Source: UBA9676 sp036522155 (GTDB lineage Bacteria > Actinomycetota > Actinomycetes > Streptosporangiales > Streptosporangiaceae). Taken from it: a stretch of DNA of 23,753 bases. The position numbers were made by a program, and so were the translations under genes. Location: contig DATDGI010000325.1 of the NCBI GenBank assembly GCA_036522155.1, positions 1 through 23,753 on the forward strand, written 5' to 3'. Shown piece by piece: positions 15,950 to 23,753 of this stretch (positions are counted from its first letter, which is position 1; each line of letters opens with the position of its first letter). The notes beneath the pieces are model-generated. The model was not told where the DNA came from, did not search any database, and was given only the letters and a program-made list of their open reading frames with translations.

Positions 15950-17821
15950 ATGAGACCCGGTACCGCCATCCGCCGCTGGGCCACCCGGGGCAGCTTCACC
16001 GCTGTCGCGGCCTCCGCCCTGCTGGCCGGCCAGCAGGCCGCCGTCACCGGCGCCCAGGCCGCCATCGCCGGCTCGCCGACCGTGACCAACCCGTACTCGC
16101 CCGCCTACCACCACGCCTACCGGCACGGGGTGACGCCGACCATCGGCCAGGAAGCGAAGATGCGCACCTGGGCGCGCCATCACCCGGCCGCCGTCCCCGC
16201 GGCGTCGGCCAACGACCTGAACTACGGCGGCGGCATCGACGGGATCGGGGTCACGACCGGTGCGCAAAAGGTCTACCTGGTCTTCTACGGCTCGCAGTGG
16301 GGCAGCCAGAGCACCAACTCCAACGGGGACGTCACCCTGTCCGGCGATCCGTCCGGCGAAGCGCCCTACGTCCAGGAATTCCTCAAGGGCCTGGGCACCG
16401 GCGGCGAGCTGTGGTCGGGGGTCATGACCCAGTACTGCGACGGGGTCGCGGCCGGCGCCCAGAGCTGCCCGGCCAGCAACACCGAGCACGTCCCCTACCC
16501 GACCGGCGGCGCGCTGGCCGGGGTGTGGGTGGACGAGAGCACCGCCTCGCCCGCCACCGCCAGCGGCCACCAGCTCGGCGTGGAAGCGGTCAATGCGGCC
16601 GCCCATTTCGGCAACACCACCGCCGCGTCCAACCGCGACGCCCAGTACGTCATCCTCTCCCCGACCGGGACGAACCCGGACAACTGGCTGAACGCCGGGT
16701 TCTGCGCCTGGCACGACTACAACGGTGACGCCACGCTGTCCGGCGGGCCGGTCACCTCGCCCTACGGCGACATCGCCTTCACCAACCTGCCCTACATCAC
16801 CGACGCCGGGCTGTCCTGCGGGCAGGACTTCGTGAACTCGGGCGGCACCCTGGACGGCGTGTCGATCGTGGAAGGCCACGAGTACGCCGAGACCATCACC
16901 GACCAGAACCCGCCCGGCGGCTGGACCGACAACAGCGGGGCGGAGACCGGCGACAAGTGCGCCTGGATCACCCCCGGCACCCCCGGCGGCTCGTTCGACC
17001 TGACCACCGGCACCGGCACCTACGCGGTGCAGACGACCTGGGCCAACGACGGCAACGGCGGCGCCGGGACCTGCGAGGGCAGCCACCCCATCGTCAACAA
17101 CGGCGGCGGCGGCAACACCGTCACGGTGACCAGCCCCGGCAACCAGACCGGCACCGTCGGGACCGCCGTCAGCCTGCAGATCCACGCCAGCGATTCGGCC
17201 TCGGGGCAGACGCTGACCTACAGCGCCACCGGGCTGCCGGCCGGGCTGTCGATCAACTCCTCGACCGGGCTGATCTCCGGCACCCCGACCACCGCGGCGG
17301 TGTACAGCACCACGGTGACGGCCAAGGACACCACCGGCGCGTCCGGGTCGGCCAGCTTCAGCTGGACGATCAATTCCACCGTCGGCGGCGGGGTGGTCAA
17401 CGGCGGCTTCGAGACCGGGACCTTCGCGGGCTGGACCACCAGCGGGGCGGCCACCTCGATCGTGTCCTCCGGCCAGCACTCGGGCAACTACGCGGCCCGG
17501 GCCGGCTCGACGACGCACACCAACGGCGCCTCGAACATCGTCCAGACCTTCACCGCCCAGGGCGCCAAGCTGACCGTCTGGTACAACGTGACCTGCCCCG
17601 ACACCACCACCTCGGCCTGGGCCACGGTCATTCTGAAGGACAACACCACCGGGCACAGCACCACGATCCTGCCCAGGACCTGCAAGGCCCACTCCGGGTG
17701 GGTCCAGCTCACCCACACGGTGACGTCGGGCCACTCCTACACGCTGACCTTGCGTAACCGCGACGACAACGACACGGCCGACGCCACCTACACCCTGTTC
17801 GACGACATCGGCGTTTCCTAG
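15950..17821 (+). CDS. Secreted HEYAE-motif protein with He_PIG and jelly-roll-like domains (copy 2)
   Basis: A 623-residue paralogue of the preceding gene. ATG 15950 follows GGAGGA by 6 nt and begins a signal peptide (IRRWATRGSFTAVAASALLAG). The main domain repeats the sister protein almost throughout, including NPYSPAYHHAYRHG, VYLVFYGSQWGSQS and GHEYAETITDQ (His310, Glu311, Glu314) with GDKCAW. The He_PIG Ig-like domain is at about 389-478. It differs by an extra C-terminal module (about 481-623), starting VVNGGFETGTFAGWTTSG and ending YTLFDDIGVS, typical of carbohydrate-binding-module-like jelly rolls. This suggests binding to a polysaccharide or cell surface. It has its own promoter and a strong terminator, so it can be expressed independently of copy 1. 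Function unknown. Confidence 0.9.
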   Translation: MRPGTAIRRWATRGSFTAVAASALLAGQQAAVTGAQAAIAGSPTVTNPYSPAYHHAYRHGVTPTIGQEAKMRTWARHHPAAVPAASANDLNYGGGIDGIGVTTGAQKVYLVFYGSQWGSQSTNSNGDVTLSGDPSGEAPYVQEFLKGLGTGGELWSGVMTQYCDGVAAGAQSCPASNTEHVPYPTGGALAGVWVDESTASPATASGHQLGVEAVNAAAHFGNTTAASNRDAQYVILSPTGTNPDNWLNAGFCAWHDYNGDATLSGGPVTSPYGDIAFTNLPYITDAGLSCGQDFVNSGGTLDGVSIVEGHEYAETITDQNPPGGWTDNSGAETGDKCAWITPGTPGGSFDLTTGTGTYAVQTTWANDGNGGAGTCEGSHPIVNNGGGGNTVTVTSPGNQTGTVGTAVSLQIHASDSASGQTLTYSATGLPAGLSINSSTGLISGTPTTAAVYSTTVTAKDTTGASGSASFSWTINSTVGGGVVNGGFETGTFAGWTTSGAATSIVSSGQHSGNYAARAGSTTHTNGASNIVQTFTAQGAKLTVWYNVTCPDTTTSAWATVILKDNTTGHSTTILPRTCKAHSGWVQLTHTVTSGHSYTLTLRNRDDNDTADATYTLFDDIGVS

Positions 17822-17832
17822 GTAGCTCCGGG

Positions 17833-17864
17833 GTAGCGGGCGGCCCTGGCGGGCCGCCCGCTAC
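17833..17864 (+). terminator. Strong hairpin terminator after HEYAE copy 2
   Basis: A perfect 14-bp stem, GTAGCGGGCGGCCC (17833-17846) with GGGCCGCCCGCTAC (17851-17864) and loop TGGC, begins 11 nt after the stop codon. No T-run follows beyond TT. The stem strength and position make this a confident intrinsic-type terminator closing the tandem gene pair. Confidence 0.88.
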
Positions 17865-17870
17865 TTCACC

Positions 17871-17882
17871 GGGAGTACTCCC
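17871..17882. promoter_or_regulatory. 12-bp perfect palindrome upstream of the MMPL gene
   Basis: GGGAGTACTCCC is a perfect palindrome. GAGTAC recurs at 17886-17891 and a related GAGTAT lies at 17945-17950, all within the 126 bp between the terminator and the MMPL start. Efflux genes of this class are often controlled by TetR- or MarR-type repressors binding such palindromes, but no such regulator gene is in the window. A clear promoter was not found here. Operator role inferred. Confidence 0.4.
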
Positions 17883-17990
17883 AGCGAGTACCGGCGGCCG
17901 CCAAGTGCCTCCCCAGGGACGACGACCCGGGCGGCCCGGCCCCGCGAGTATCGGGAGTGGTAACCGCTCCTCGGCTCGTGGGAGACACCG

Positions 17991-20168
17991 ATGACGTACT
18001 CACTGACCGGCCGTATCGGCCGTACCTGCTACCGGCACCGCTGGCTGGTCCTGCTCACCTGGCTGGCCGGGGTGGCCTGCCTGATCACGCTGTGGCAGCT
18101 TTACGGCGCGCCGGCCCAGGACAACTACTCCGGCAGCGATCCCGGGCAGGCGCTGCTCGACCAGCACTTCCAGCGCCAGTCCGGCGACAGCCTGACGCTG
18201 GCCATCAGGTCGGCGGCGCCGGTCACCGCCCCGGCCGTCCGCGCCCGGGTGGACGCGGCGCTGGCCCCGTTCGCGCGGGCGGCCCACGTCACCTCGGTCA
18301 CCAGCCCCTACTCCGCGCCGGGCCACATCTCCGCCGGCGGCCACATCGCGTTCGCGACCGTCCAGTTCGGCGTGCCCGGCACGCAGATACCGGGCAGCGA
18401 GGCGCGCGCGCTCATGCAAGACGCCCGGTCCGCCTCCGGGCACGGCGTGACCTTCAATCTCGGCGGCGACGTGGTGGATCTGGCCGAGACCCCCTACGGC
18501 GGGCCGACCGAGGGCGTGGGCATCCTGGCCGCCGCCATCGTGCTGCTCATCGCGTTCGGCTCATTCCTGGCCATGGGCCTGCCGATCGCCACCGCGCTGC
18601 TCGGCATCGGCGGCGGGCTGTCGCTGATCGCGCTCATCGGCCACCTGGTCCCGGCCCCGTCCTTCTCCCCGATCATCGCCGCCATGATCGGCCTCGGGGT
18701 CGGGGTGGACTATGCGCTGTTCATCGTGACCAGGTACCGCGAGGCGCTGCGGGCCGGGCGGGAGCCGGAGGACGCGGTGGTGACCGCGCTGGGCACGGCC
18801 GGCCGGACCGTGCTGATCGCCGGCACCACCGTGGTGATCGGCATGCTCGGCCTGCTGGTGCTGCGCCAGCCCCTGCTCAACGGCGTCGCCGTCGCGGCCG
18901 CGGTCACCGTGGCCATGGTCATGCTCGGGTCGCTCACCCTGCTGCCCGCGCTGCTCAGCTTCACCGGCCGCCGGCTGGCCCGGCCCGGCACGCTGCGCTG
19001 GCCGGGGAGACTGCGGTCACGCCATGCCCATCGTTATGCCGAATCGGCCGCGGAGCGGTGGGCCCGGGTCATCCAGCGCCGGCCGCTGATCGCCGCGGTC
19101 GTGTCCGCGGGCATCATCCTGGCCCTGGCCGCGCCCGCCCTGGCCATGAAGCTGAGCATGCCGGACGAGTCGAGCCAGGCCCGCGGCAGCATGGGGTACG
19201 CGAGTTACGCCACCATGGCCCGGGGATTCGGGCCGGGGTTCGACGCGCCCCTGGTCGTCGCGGCCAACCTGCCCGCGCCGGGAACCAGCACCGCCCGGCT
19301 GGCCGCCGCGCTGCGTGCCACCCCGGGCGTGGCGGCGATCACCCCGGCAGTGGTCAGCCGGGACGGCGCGGCCGCCCTGCTGGTCGCCTACCCGCGCACC
19401 GGTGAGCAGGACCCGGCCACCAACGCGCTGGTGAACCGGCTGCGGGATCAGGTGCTGCCGAAGGCCACCGCCGGCACCGGCATCCGCGCCTACCTGACCG
19501 GGCCGAACGCGGGCAACGTGTCCTTCGCCAACCTGGTCGGGCAGCGGCTGCCGTGGCTAATCGGGATCGTGGTGCTGGCCTCGATGGTGCTGCTGACGGT
19601 GACGTTCCGGTCGGTCACGGTGGCGGTGAAGGCGGCGGTGATGAACCTGCTGTCCATTTCCGCCGCCTACGGCGTGCTGGTCGCGGTGGTGCAGTTCGGC
19701 TGGCTGCGGCAGGCGTTCGGGTTCTCCGAGGCGATGCCGGTCACCACCTGGGTGCCGATGTTCCTGTTCGTCATCCTGTTCGGGCTGTCCATGGACTACG
19801 AGGTGTTCCTGCTGTCGCGGATCAGGGAGGCCTACGACGCCACCGGCGACAACGCGGGATCGGTGGCGCGCGGGCTGGCCCGCACCGCCCGGGTCATCAC
19901 CGCCGCGGCGGCGATCATGGTGGTGGTCTTCCTGTCCTTCGTGCTCGGCGCGGACGTGTCGGTCAAGCAGATCGGCCTCGGCCTGGCCATCGCCGTGCTC
20001 ATCGACGCCACCCTGGTGCGGATGGTGCTCGTGCCGGCCGTGATGGAACTGCTGGGCCGGGCGAACTGGTGGCTGCCGGCCCCGCTCGCCCGGCTGCTGC
20101 CCGCGGTCCTCCCCGGCGAGGACGAGCCCCCGGCCGGGGATCGGGTCCTGGCCCGGTCCGCCGGGTAG
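17991..20168 (+). CDS. MMPL/RND-family membrane transporter
   Basis: MMPL proteins are proton-driven exporters of lipids or small molecules in the cytoplasmic membrane. The 725-residue product has the two-repeat RND layout. One span near the N-terminus (WLVLLTWLAGVACLITLWQL) precedes an extracytoplasmic loop, then a block of five to six spans. A second such unit starts around residue 365. Each half carries the conserved acidic-tyrosine segment expected in the proton path: GVGVDYALF (Asp240, Tyr241) and LFGLSMDYEVF (Asp602, Tyr603). ATG 17991 follows GGGAG by 6 nt. It stands alone between two terminators, so it is probably a single-gene transcript. No linked lipid-synthesis gene or TetR repressor is seen, so the substrate is unknown. 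Confidence 0.95.
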   Translation: MTYSLTGRIGRTCYRHRWLVLLTWLAGVACLITLWQLYGAPAQDNYSGSDPGQALLDQHFQRQSGDSLTLAIRSAAPVTAPAVRARVDAALAPFARAAHVTSVTSPYSAPGHISAGGHIAFATVQFGVPGTQIPGSEARALMQDARSASGHGVTFNLGGDVVDLAETPYGGPTEGVGILAAAIVLLIAFGSFLAMGLPIATALLGIGGGLSLIALIGHLVPAPSFSPIIAAMIGLGVGVDYALFIVTRYREALRAGREPEDAVVTALGTAGRTVLIAGTTVVIGMLGLLVLRQPLLNGVAVAAAVTVAMVMLGSLTLLPALLSFTGRRLARPGTLRWPGRLRSRHAHRYAESAAERWARVIQRRPLIAAVVSAGIILALAAPALAMKLSMPDESSQARGSMGYASYATMARGFGPGFDAPLVVAANLPAPGTSTARLAAALRATPGVAAITPAVVSRDGAAALLVAYPRTGEQDPATNALVNRLRDQVLPKATAGTGIRAYLTGPNAGNVSFANLVGQRLPWLIGIVVLASMVLLTVTFRSVTVAVKAAVMNLLSISAAYGVLVAVVQFGWLRQAFGFSEAMPVTTWVPMFLFVILFGLSMDYEVFLLSRIREAYDATGDNAGSVARGLARTARVITAAAAIMVVVFLSFVLGADVSVKQIGLGLAIAVLIDATLVRMVLVPAVMELLGRANWWLPAPLARLLPAVLPGEDEPPAGDRVLARSAG

Positions 20169-20196
20169 GCCACCGGCCGAGGCCTGCCGCGGGAGC

Positions 20197-20234
20197 GGTG
20201 CCCGGCGCCGCCTTCGCCAGCGGCGCCGGGCACC
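20197..20234 (+). terminator. Strong hairpin terminator after the MMPL gene
   Basis: GGTGCCCGGCGCCG (20197-20210) pairs perfectly with CGGCGCCGGGCACC (20221-20234); a further C-G pair can close an 8-nt loop containing TTCG. The 14-15 bp stem lies about 30 nt after the stop and ahead of the ureohydrolase gene, separating the two units. Confidence 0.85.
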
Positions 20235-20289
20235 TGCGGGTCCGCGGCGCTCGGCCATACTGGCCTCACCGATGACATGGGGAGGCGCG

Positions 20290-21312
20290 ATGGCGCGGCT
20301 CGGCGGGATGTACGGACCTGATGCCACCTTCCTCGGCGTGCCGCGCGCCGATCTGGCCGACCCGGCGTCGTGGGCGGGCACGGACGTCATGATCATCGGC
20401 GCCCCGTTCGACGGCGGGACGTCGCACCGGCCGGGCGCCAGGTTTGGCCCGCAGGCGATCCGGTTCACCGACTACCTGCCGCACGACGCCTCCCGGCCGC
20501 ATCTGGCGCTGGGCGTGGATCCGCTGGTGGAGCTGCGGGTGGCCGACGCCGGCGATGTGGAGATGCCGGGCGGCGACACCGAGCATTCGCTGCGCAAGCT
20601 GGAGCAGGCCGTGCTGGCCGCCTGCCAGGGCGGGGCGCTGCCGGTCATCCTCGGCGGCGACCACACGATCGCCCTCCCTGACGCGACCGGGGTGGCCCGG
20701 CAGGTCGGCTGGGGCCGGGTGTCGGTCATCCACTTCGACGCGCACGCCGACACCGGCGACAGCCAGTTCGGCTCGCTGTACGGGCACGGCACGCCCATGC
20801 GCCGCCTCATCGAATCCGGCGCGGTCCGGGGTGACCGGTTCCTGCAGATCGGGCTGCGCGGCTACTGGCCCGAGCCGGAGACCCTGGCCTGGATGGCCGG
20901 CCAGCGGATGCGCAGCTACGAGATGACCGAGGTGGTGGCCCGGGGCCTGGATGCCTGCCTGACCGAGGCGTTCGCGATCGCCACCGACGACTGCGACGGG
21001 GTCTTCCTGTCGGTGGACGTGGACGTGGTCGACCCGGGCATGGCCCCGGGCACCGGCACTCCAGAACCGGGCGGGCTGACCGGCCGCCAGCTGCTCGACG
21101 CGGTCCGGCGGATCGCGATGGAGCTGCCGCTGGCCGGGATGGACGTGGTCGAGGTCTCCCCGCCGTACGACCAGGCCGAGATCACCGCCTTCCTGGCCAG
21201 CCGGGTGGTGCTTGAGGTGCTGTCCGGGGTCGCCTGGCGGCGCCGGCGGCTGGCCGGGCAGCCGGTGCGCCAGCCGGGTGACCCGCTGCTTGAGGGCCGC
21301 GGGCCGGAGTGA
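20290..21312 (+). CDS. Agmatinase-family ureohydrolase
   Basis: Ureohydrolases use a two-manganese centre to cleave guanidino compounds to urea; agmatine to putrescine is the commonest role. The metal-binding motifs are complete: GGDHT (His125), DAHAD (Asp150, His152, Asp154) and SVDVDVVDP (Asp243, Asp245), followed by the family signature APGTGTPEPGG. I chose ATG 20290 (340 residues) because GGGGAGG lies 4 nt upstream; ATG 20272 in the same frame would add six residues. The substrate could also be guanidinobutyrate, guanidinopropionate or a proclavaminate-like compound, since specificity residues are not readable with certainty. A LysR gene follows 58 bp downstream on the same strand and may regulate it. 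Confidence 0.92.
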   Translation: MARLGGMYGPDATFLGVPRADLADPASWAGTDVMIIGAPFDGGTSHRPGARFGPQAIRFTDYLPHDASRPHLALGVDPLVELRVADAGDVEMPGGDTEHSLRKLEQAVLAACQGGALPVILGGDHTIALPDATGVARQVGWGRVSVIHFDAHADTGDSQFGSLYGHGTPMRRLIESGAVRGDRFLQIGLRGYWPEPETLAWMAGQRMRSYEMTEVVARGLDACLTEAFAIATDDCDGVFLSVDVDVVDPGMAPGTGTPEPGGLTGRQLLDAVRRIAMELPLAGMDVVEVSPPYDQAEITAFLASRVVLEVLSGVAWRRRRLAGQPVRQPGDPLLEGRGPE

Positions 21313-21358
21313 CGCCCGGCCGGGTCCCGGCGCCATGAGCAGGAGATTTGCCACGTTC

Positions 21359-21364
21359 TACCAT
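21359..21364 (+). promoter_or_regulatory. Candidate -10 of a leaderless LysR gene
   Basis: TACCAT fits TANNNT and stands 6 nt before the ATG at 21371. The nearest ribosome-site-like AGGAG is over 20 nt upstream of the ATG, too far to serve it. This suggests the LysR gene has its own promoter and a leaderless mRNA rather than relying on read-through from the ureohydrolase gene. No -35 is evident. Confidence 0.35.
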
Positions 21365-21370
21365 TGATTC

Positions 21371-22381
21371 ATGCTGGATGTGACCCGGCTGCGGGTCCTG
21401 GTCGCGGTGGCCCGGCATGGCTCGGTGACGGCCGCGGCCCGGGCCCTGAACTACGCCCAGCCGTCCGTCAGCCACCACCTGGCCCGGCTGGAGGCGGAAA
21501 CCGGGGCCATGCTCACCCAGCGCTCGGGGCGGGGCATCAAGCTGACCGACGCCGGGTGGCTGCTCGCCGGGCGGGCCGAGGAGATCCTGGGCCGGCTGGA
21601 CTCGGCCGAACGGGAACTGGCCGCTCACGTCGAGCACCGGGCCGAGCGGATCCGGCTGGCCGCGTTCCGCTCGGCGCTGGCGACCATCGTCCCGGCCGCG
21701 GTGTCCCAGCTCACCGCGGGCCAGCCGGACGCCGACCCGCTGCTGGTGGAGGCCGAACCCGCCCGGGCGGTCCAGTTGCTGCGGGCCGGGCAGGTGGACG
21801 TGGCGCTGGTCGTCCGGCACCTGCAGGACGGGACGCCGGTCGGCCCGGCGGCCGATGCCGACGGCACCCGGTCCCGGCTGATCCTCGACGAGCCGGTTCA
21901 CCTGGTGACCAGGCCGCTGGCCAGCGCCGATGGCCCGTCCGGTCCGCCCGGTGCCTCCGGCGCGCCCGGCGCGTCCGGCGCGGATGGCCAGGACGGGCGC
22001 CCGGATCTGGCCGCGCACTCGGCCAGCCCCTGGATCGCGGGCTGCGAGCACTGCCGGGGGCATCTCATCTGGCTGTGTGAGCAGGCCGGGTTCACGCCGA
22101 AGATCTCGGTCACCACCGACGACCACGTCGCCGCCCAGGCGATGGTGGCGGCCGGGCTGGGCGTCACCATCCTGCCCGGCCTGGCCCTGGACGCGGCCCG
22201 CCACCCCGGCATCCAGGCGCAGGCGCTGCCCGGTGCCCGCCGCCAGGTGCTGGCCGTGACCTATGGGCCCGGCCCGGACGAATGCGCGGTCGACCGCCTG
22301 CTCGACATGCTCACCCTGGCCGGGCAGGTCAGATCGCGGCGTCCCGGCCCTGCCAGTACGCCTCCCGCAGGCGGCGCTTGA
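21371..22381 (+). CDS. LysR-family transcriptional regulator
   Basis: The 336-residue protein begins with the LysR winged HTH (MLDVTRLRVLVAVARHGSVT, then ALNYAQPSVSHHLARLE). A periplasmic-binding-protein-like effector domain follows, with IRLAAFRSALATIVPAAV, WIAGCEHCRGHLIWLCEQAGF and AAQAMVAAGLGVTILPGLAL. The CxxC-containing segment and the ending are typical of actinobacterial members. Unusual is a Gly/Ala/Pro/Ser-rich stretch of about 30 residues (about 186-217), in a loop of the effector domain. The 3' end overlaps the convergent acyl-CoA synthetase gene by 53 nt. Targets may include the adjacent ureohydrolase or the synthetase, from position alone. Confidence 0.94.
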   Translation: MLDVTRLRVLVAVARHGSVTAAARALNYAQPSVSHHLARLEAETGAMLTQRSGRGIKLTDAGWLLAGRAEEILGRLDSAERELAAHVEHRAERIRLAAFRSALATIVPAAVSQLTAGQPDADPLLVEAEPARAVQLLRAGQVDVALVVRHLQDGTPVGPAADADGTRSRLILDEPVHLVTRPLASADGPSGPPGASGAPGASGADGQDGRPDLAAHSASPWIAGCEHCRGHLIWLCEQAGFTPKISVTTDDHVAAQAMVAAGLGVTILPGLALDAARHPGIQAQALPGARRQVLAVTYGPGPDECAVDRLLDMLTLAGQVRSRRPGPASTPPAGGA

Positions 22382-23753
22382 GCAGCTTGCCGCTGGGGTC
22401 GCGCGGCATCTGCTCGATGAAGTCAATCGACCTCGGCCACTTCATCCTCGACAGCCGGCCGGTCAGCGAGGCGAGGATGTCGGCCGCCAGGTCCGGGCCG
22501 GCCGTCACCCCGGTGGCCGGCTCGACCACCGCCTTGACCGACTCCCCCCAGTCGTCGTCGGGGACGCCGAACACGGCCACGTCGGCCACGGCCGGGTGCA
22601 TGATGATCTCCGCTTCGACCTCGGCCGGATAGATGTTGGCCCCGCCGGAGATGATCATGTCCGACTTCCGGTCGCACAGGAACAGGAAGCCATCGGCGTC
22701 CAGGTAGCCGATGTCGCCGACGGTGAAGTAGCCGTGCAGGCGGCCTGCCTCGGTCTTGGCCGGGTCGCCCTTGTACACGAAGTCGGTCAGGGTCATCCGC
22801 ATGTACACGGTGCCAGGGACGCCCGGCGGGCGGTGGTTCCCGTCGTCGTCGGCAACCATGATCTCGCTGAGCGGCCAGGGCTTGCCCACGGTGCCCGGCC
22901 GGGCCAGCCAGTCCTGCGGGGTGGCGATGGTCCCGCCGCCCTCGGTCGCGGCGTAGTACTCGTACACCCGCGGCCCCCACCAGTCCAGCATCGCCTGCTT
23001 GATCCCGACCGGGCAGGGTGCCGCCGCGTGCAGCAGCCACCGCATGGACGACAGGTCGTAGCGCTGCCTGACCTCGGGCGGGAGCGAAAGCAGCCGCTTG
23101 AACTGGGTCGGGACCATGTGGGTGTTGGTCACCCGGTACCGCTCCACCAGCGCCAGCGCCTGCTCGGCGTCCCAGGAGTCCATGTAAACCAGGCAGTGCC
23201 CCATCTGCGCGGCGCCGCACCCGAACACCGTGACCGCCGTGTGGTAGTGCGGCGAGGTGACCAGATGCACGTTGGGCGGGCCGGGGGTGATGCCGAACAG
23301 CTGCGGCAGCGCCGTCACCAGCTCGGCGTTCTCGTCCGGGTCGAGCCCGGACAGCGGCCGCCGCACGCCTTTGGGGCGTCCGGTCGTGCCCGAGGTGTAG
23401 TGCATGGCCGAGCCCGCGGTCCGGTCCGCGGGCAAGGTGGTGGGCTGGCCCGCCCGGATCCGCTCGACCGGGCAGAACCCCGGCACCTCGCCGTAGCTGA
23501 TCCGGCCCTGGGCGGGCACCCCCGCCTCGTCCGCCGCGGCGGCCCCGGTGGCGGCGAACCGCTCGTGCACCACGAACGCCACCGCGTCGCAGTCCCGCAC
23601 GATATGGGCGACCTCGGGCACGGTGAAGTGCCAGTTGACCGGGGTGACATACCAGCCGGACTGGAGCGCGGCCAGGTACACCTCCAGCGGCGCGATGCCG
23701 TTCGGCGCCAGCACCGCCACCCCGTCCCCCGGCCGCAGGCCCCGGGCCCGCAG
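22329..23753 (-). CDS. Acyl-CoA synthetase (AMP-forming), 5' part beyond the window
   Basis: An ANL-superfamily enzyme that activates a carboxylic acid to an acyl-CoA through an acyl-adenylate. The frame is open to the window edge (LRARGLRPGDGVAVLAPNG), so the true start lies beyond 23753 and about 30-60 N-terminal residues are missing, judging from usual length. Core motifs are present in order: P-loop YTSGTTGRPKGV, YYAATEGGG, TVGDIGYLDADGF, the hinge CDRKSDMIISGGANIYPAEVE, and the catalytic lysine in PRDPSGKLLKRRLRE. It resembles FadD-type fatty- or steroid-acid ligases of actinobacteria; the substrate cannot be read. Its last 53 nt overlap the end of the LysR gene on the opposite strand. 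Confidence 0.94.
   Translation of the reverse strand: MRARGLRPGDGVAVLAPNGIAPLEVYLAALQSGWYVTPVNWHFTVPEVAHIVRDCDAVAFVVHERFAATGAAAADEAGVPAQGRISYGEVPGFCPVERIRAGQPTTLPADRTAGSAMHYTSGTTGRPKGVRRPLSGLDPDENAELVTALPQLFGITPGPPNVHLVTSPHYHTAVTVFGCGAAQMGHCLVYMDSWDAEQALALVERYRVTNTHMVPTQFKRLLSLPPEVRQRYDLSSMRWLLHAAAPCPVGIKQAMLDWWGPRVYEYYAATEGGGTIATPQDWLARPGTVGKPWPLSEIMVADDDGNHRPPGVPGTVYMRMTLTDFVYKGDPAKTEAGRLHGYFTVGDIGYLDADGFLFLCDRKSDMIISGGANIYPAEVEAEIIMHPAVADVAVFGVPDDDWGESVKAVVEPATGVTAGPDLAADILASLTGRLSRMKWPRSIDFIEQMPRDPSGKLLKRRLREAYWQGRDAAI

Noticed and set aside
21928..22020. Collagen-like domain in the LysR protein
   Set aside because: The Gly-x-y pattern is short and irregular, so it is described only as a low-complexity loop.

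Overview
The window is very GC-rich, with G or C at nearly every third codon position, GTG and TTG starts, and TANNNT-type -10 boxes. Together with its gene families (MMPL transporter, HisKA_3/LuxR pair, lipoproteins, He_PIG secreted proteins) this points to a soil-type actinobacterium (Actinomycetota). A Streptosporangiaceae-like origin is a guess. I see no tRNA, rRNA, IS element, prophage or CRISPR array.

Positions 1-8988 hold a complete potassium-starvation locus on the + strand: a 29-residue membrane peptide, kdpF, kdpA, kdpB, kdpC, a first KdpE-like regulator, kdpD, and a second KdpE overlapping kdpD by 4 nt. The K+ pump (KdpFABC) and its control system therefore lie in one tight run. 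The unusual points are the extra peptide overlapping kdpF and two KdpE paralogues flanking a single kinase. Their receivers are near-identical, but their DNA-reading helices differ.

Positions 9005-11332 are on the - strand: a secreted lipoprotein with an N,N-dimethylformamidase large-subunit-like domain, an Lrp/AsnC regulator and a small tail-anchored membrane protein. Divergent from the lipoprotein is a NarL/DesK-type two-component system (11478-13468). It is preceded by two near-identical 15-bp direct repeats, the second at the -35 position. A second, unrecognised lipoprotein (13482-14039, - strand) follows.

Positions 14313-17821 carry two closely related secreted proteins in tandem. They share an unclassified N-terminal domain with a conserved HEYAE motif and a He_PIG Ig-like domain. 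The second copy has an additional C-terminal jelly-roll-like module. This pair is the best candidate here for poorly described biology. It ends at a perfect 14-bp terminator hairpin.

Positions 17991-23753 hold an MMPL/RND exporter, a strong terminator, an agmatinase-family ureohydrolase, a LysR regulator, and the 3' part of an acyl-CoA synthetase on the - strand that runs off the window. The LysR and synthetase reading frames overlap tail-to-tail by 53 nt.

All functions are read from sequence motifs and remembered family features; no searches were run.
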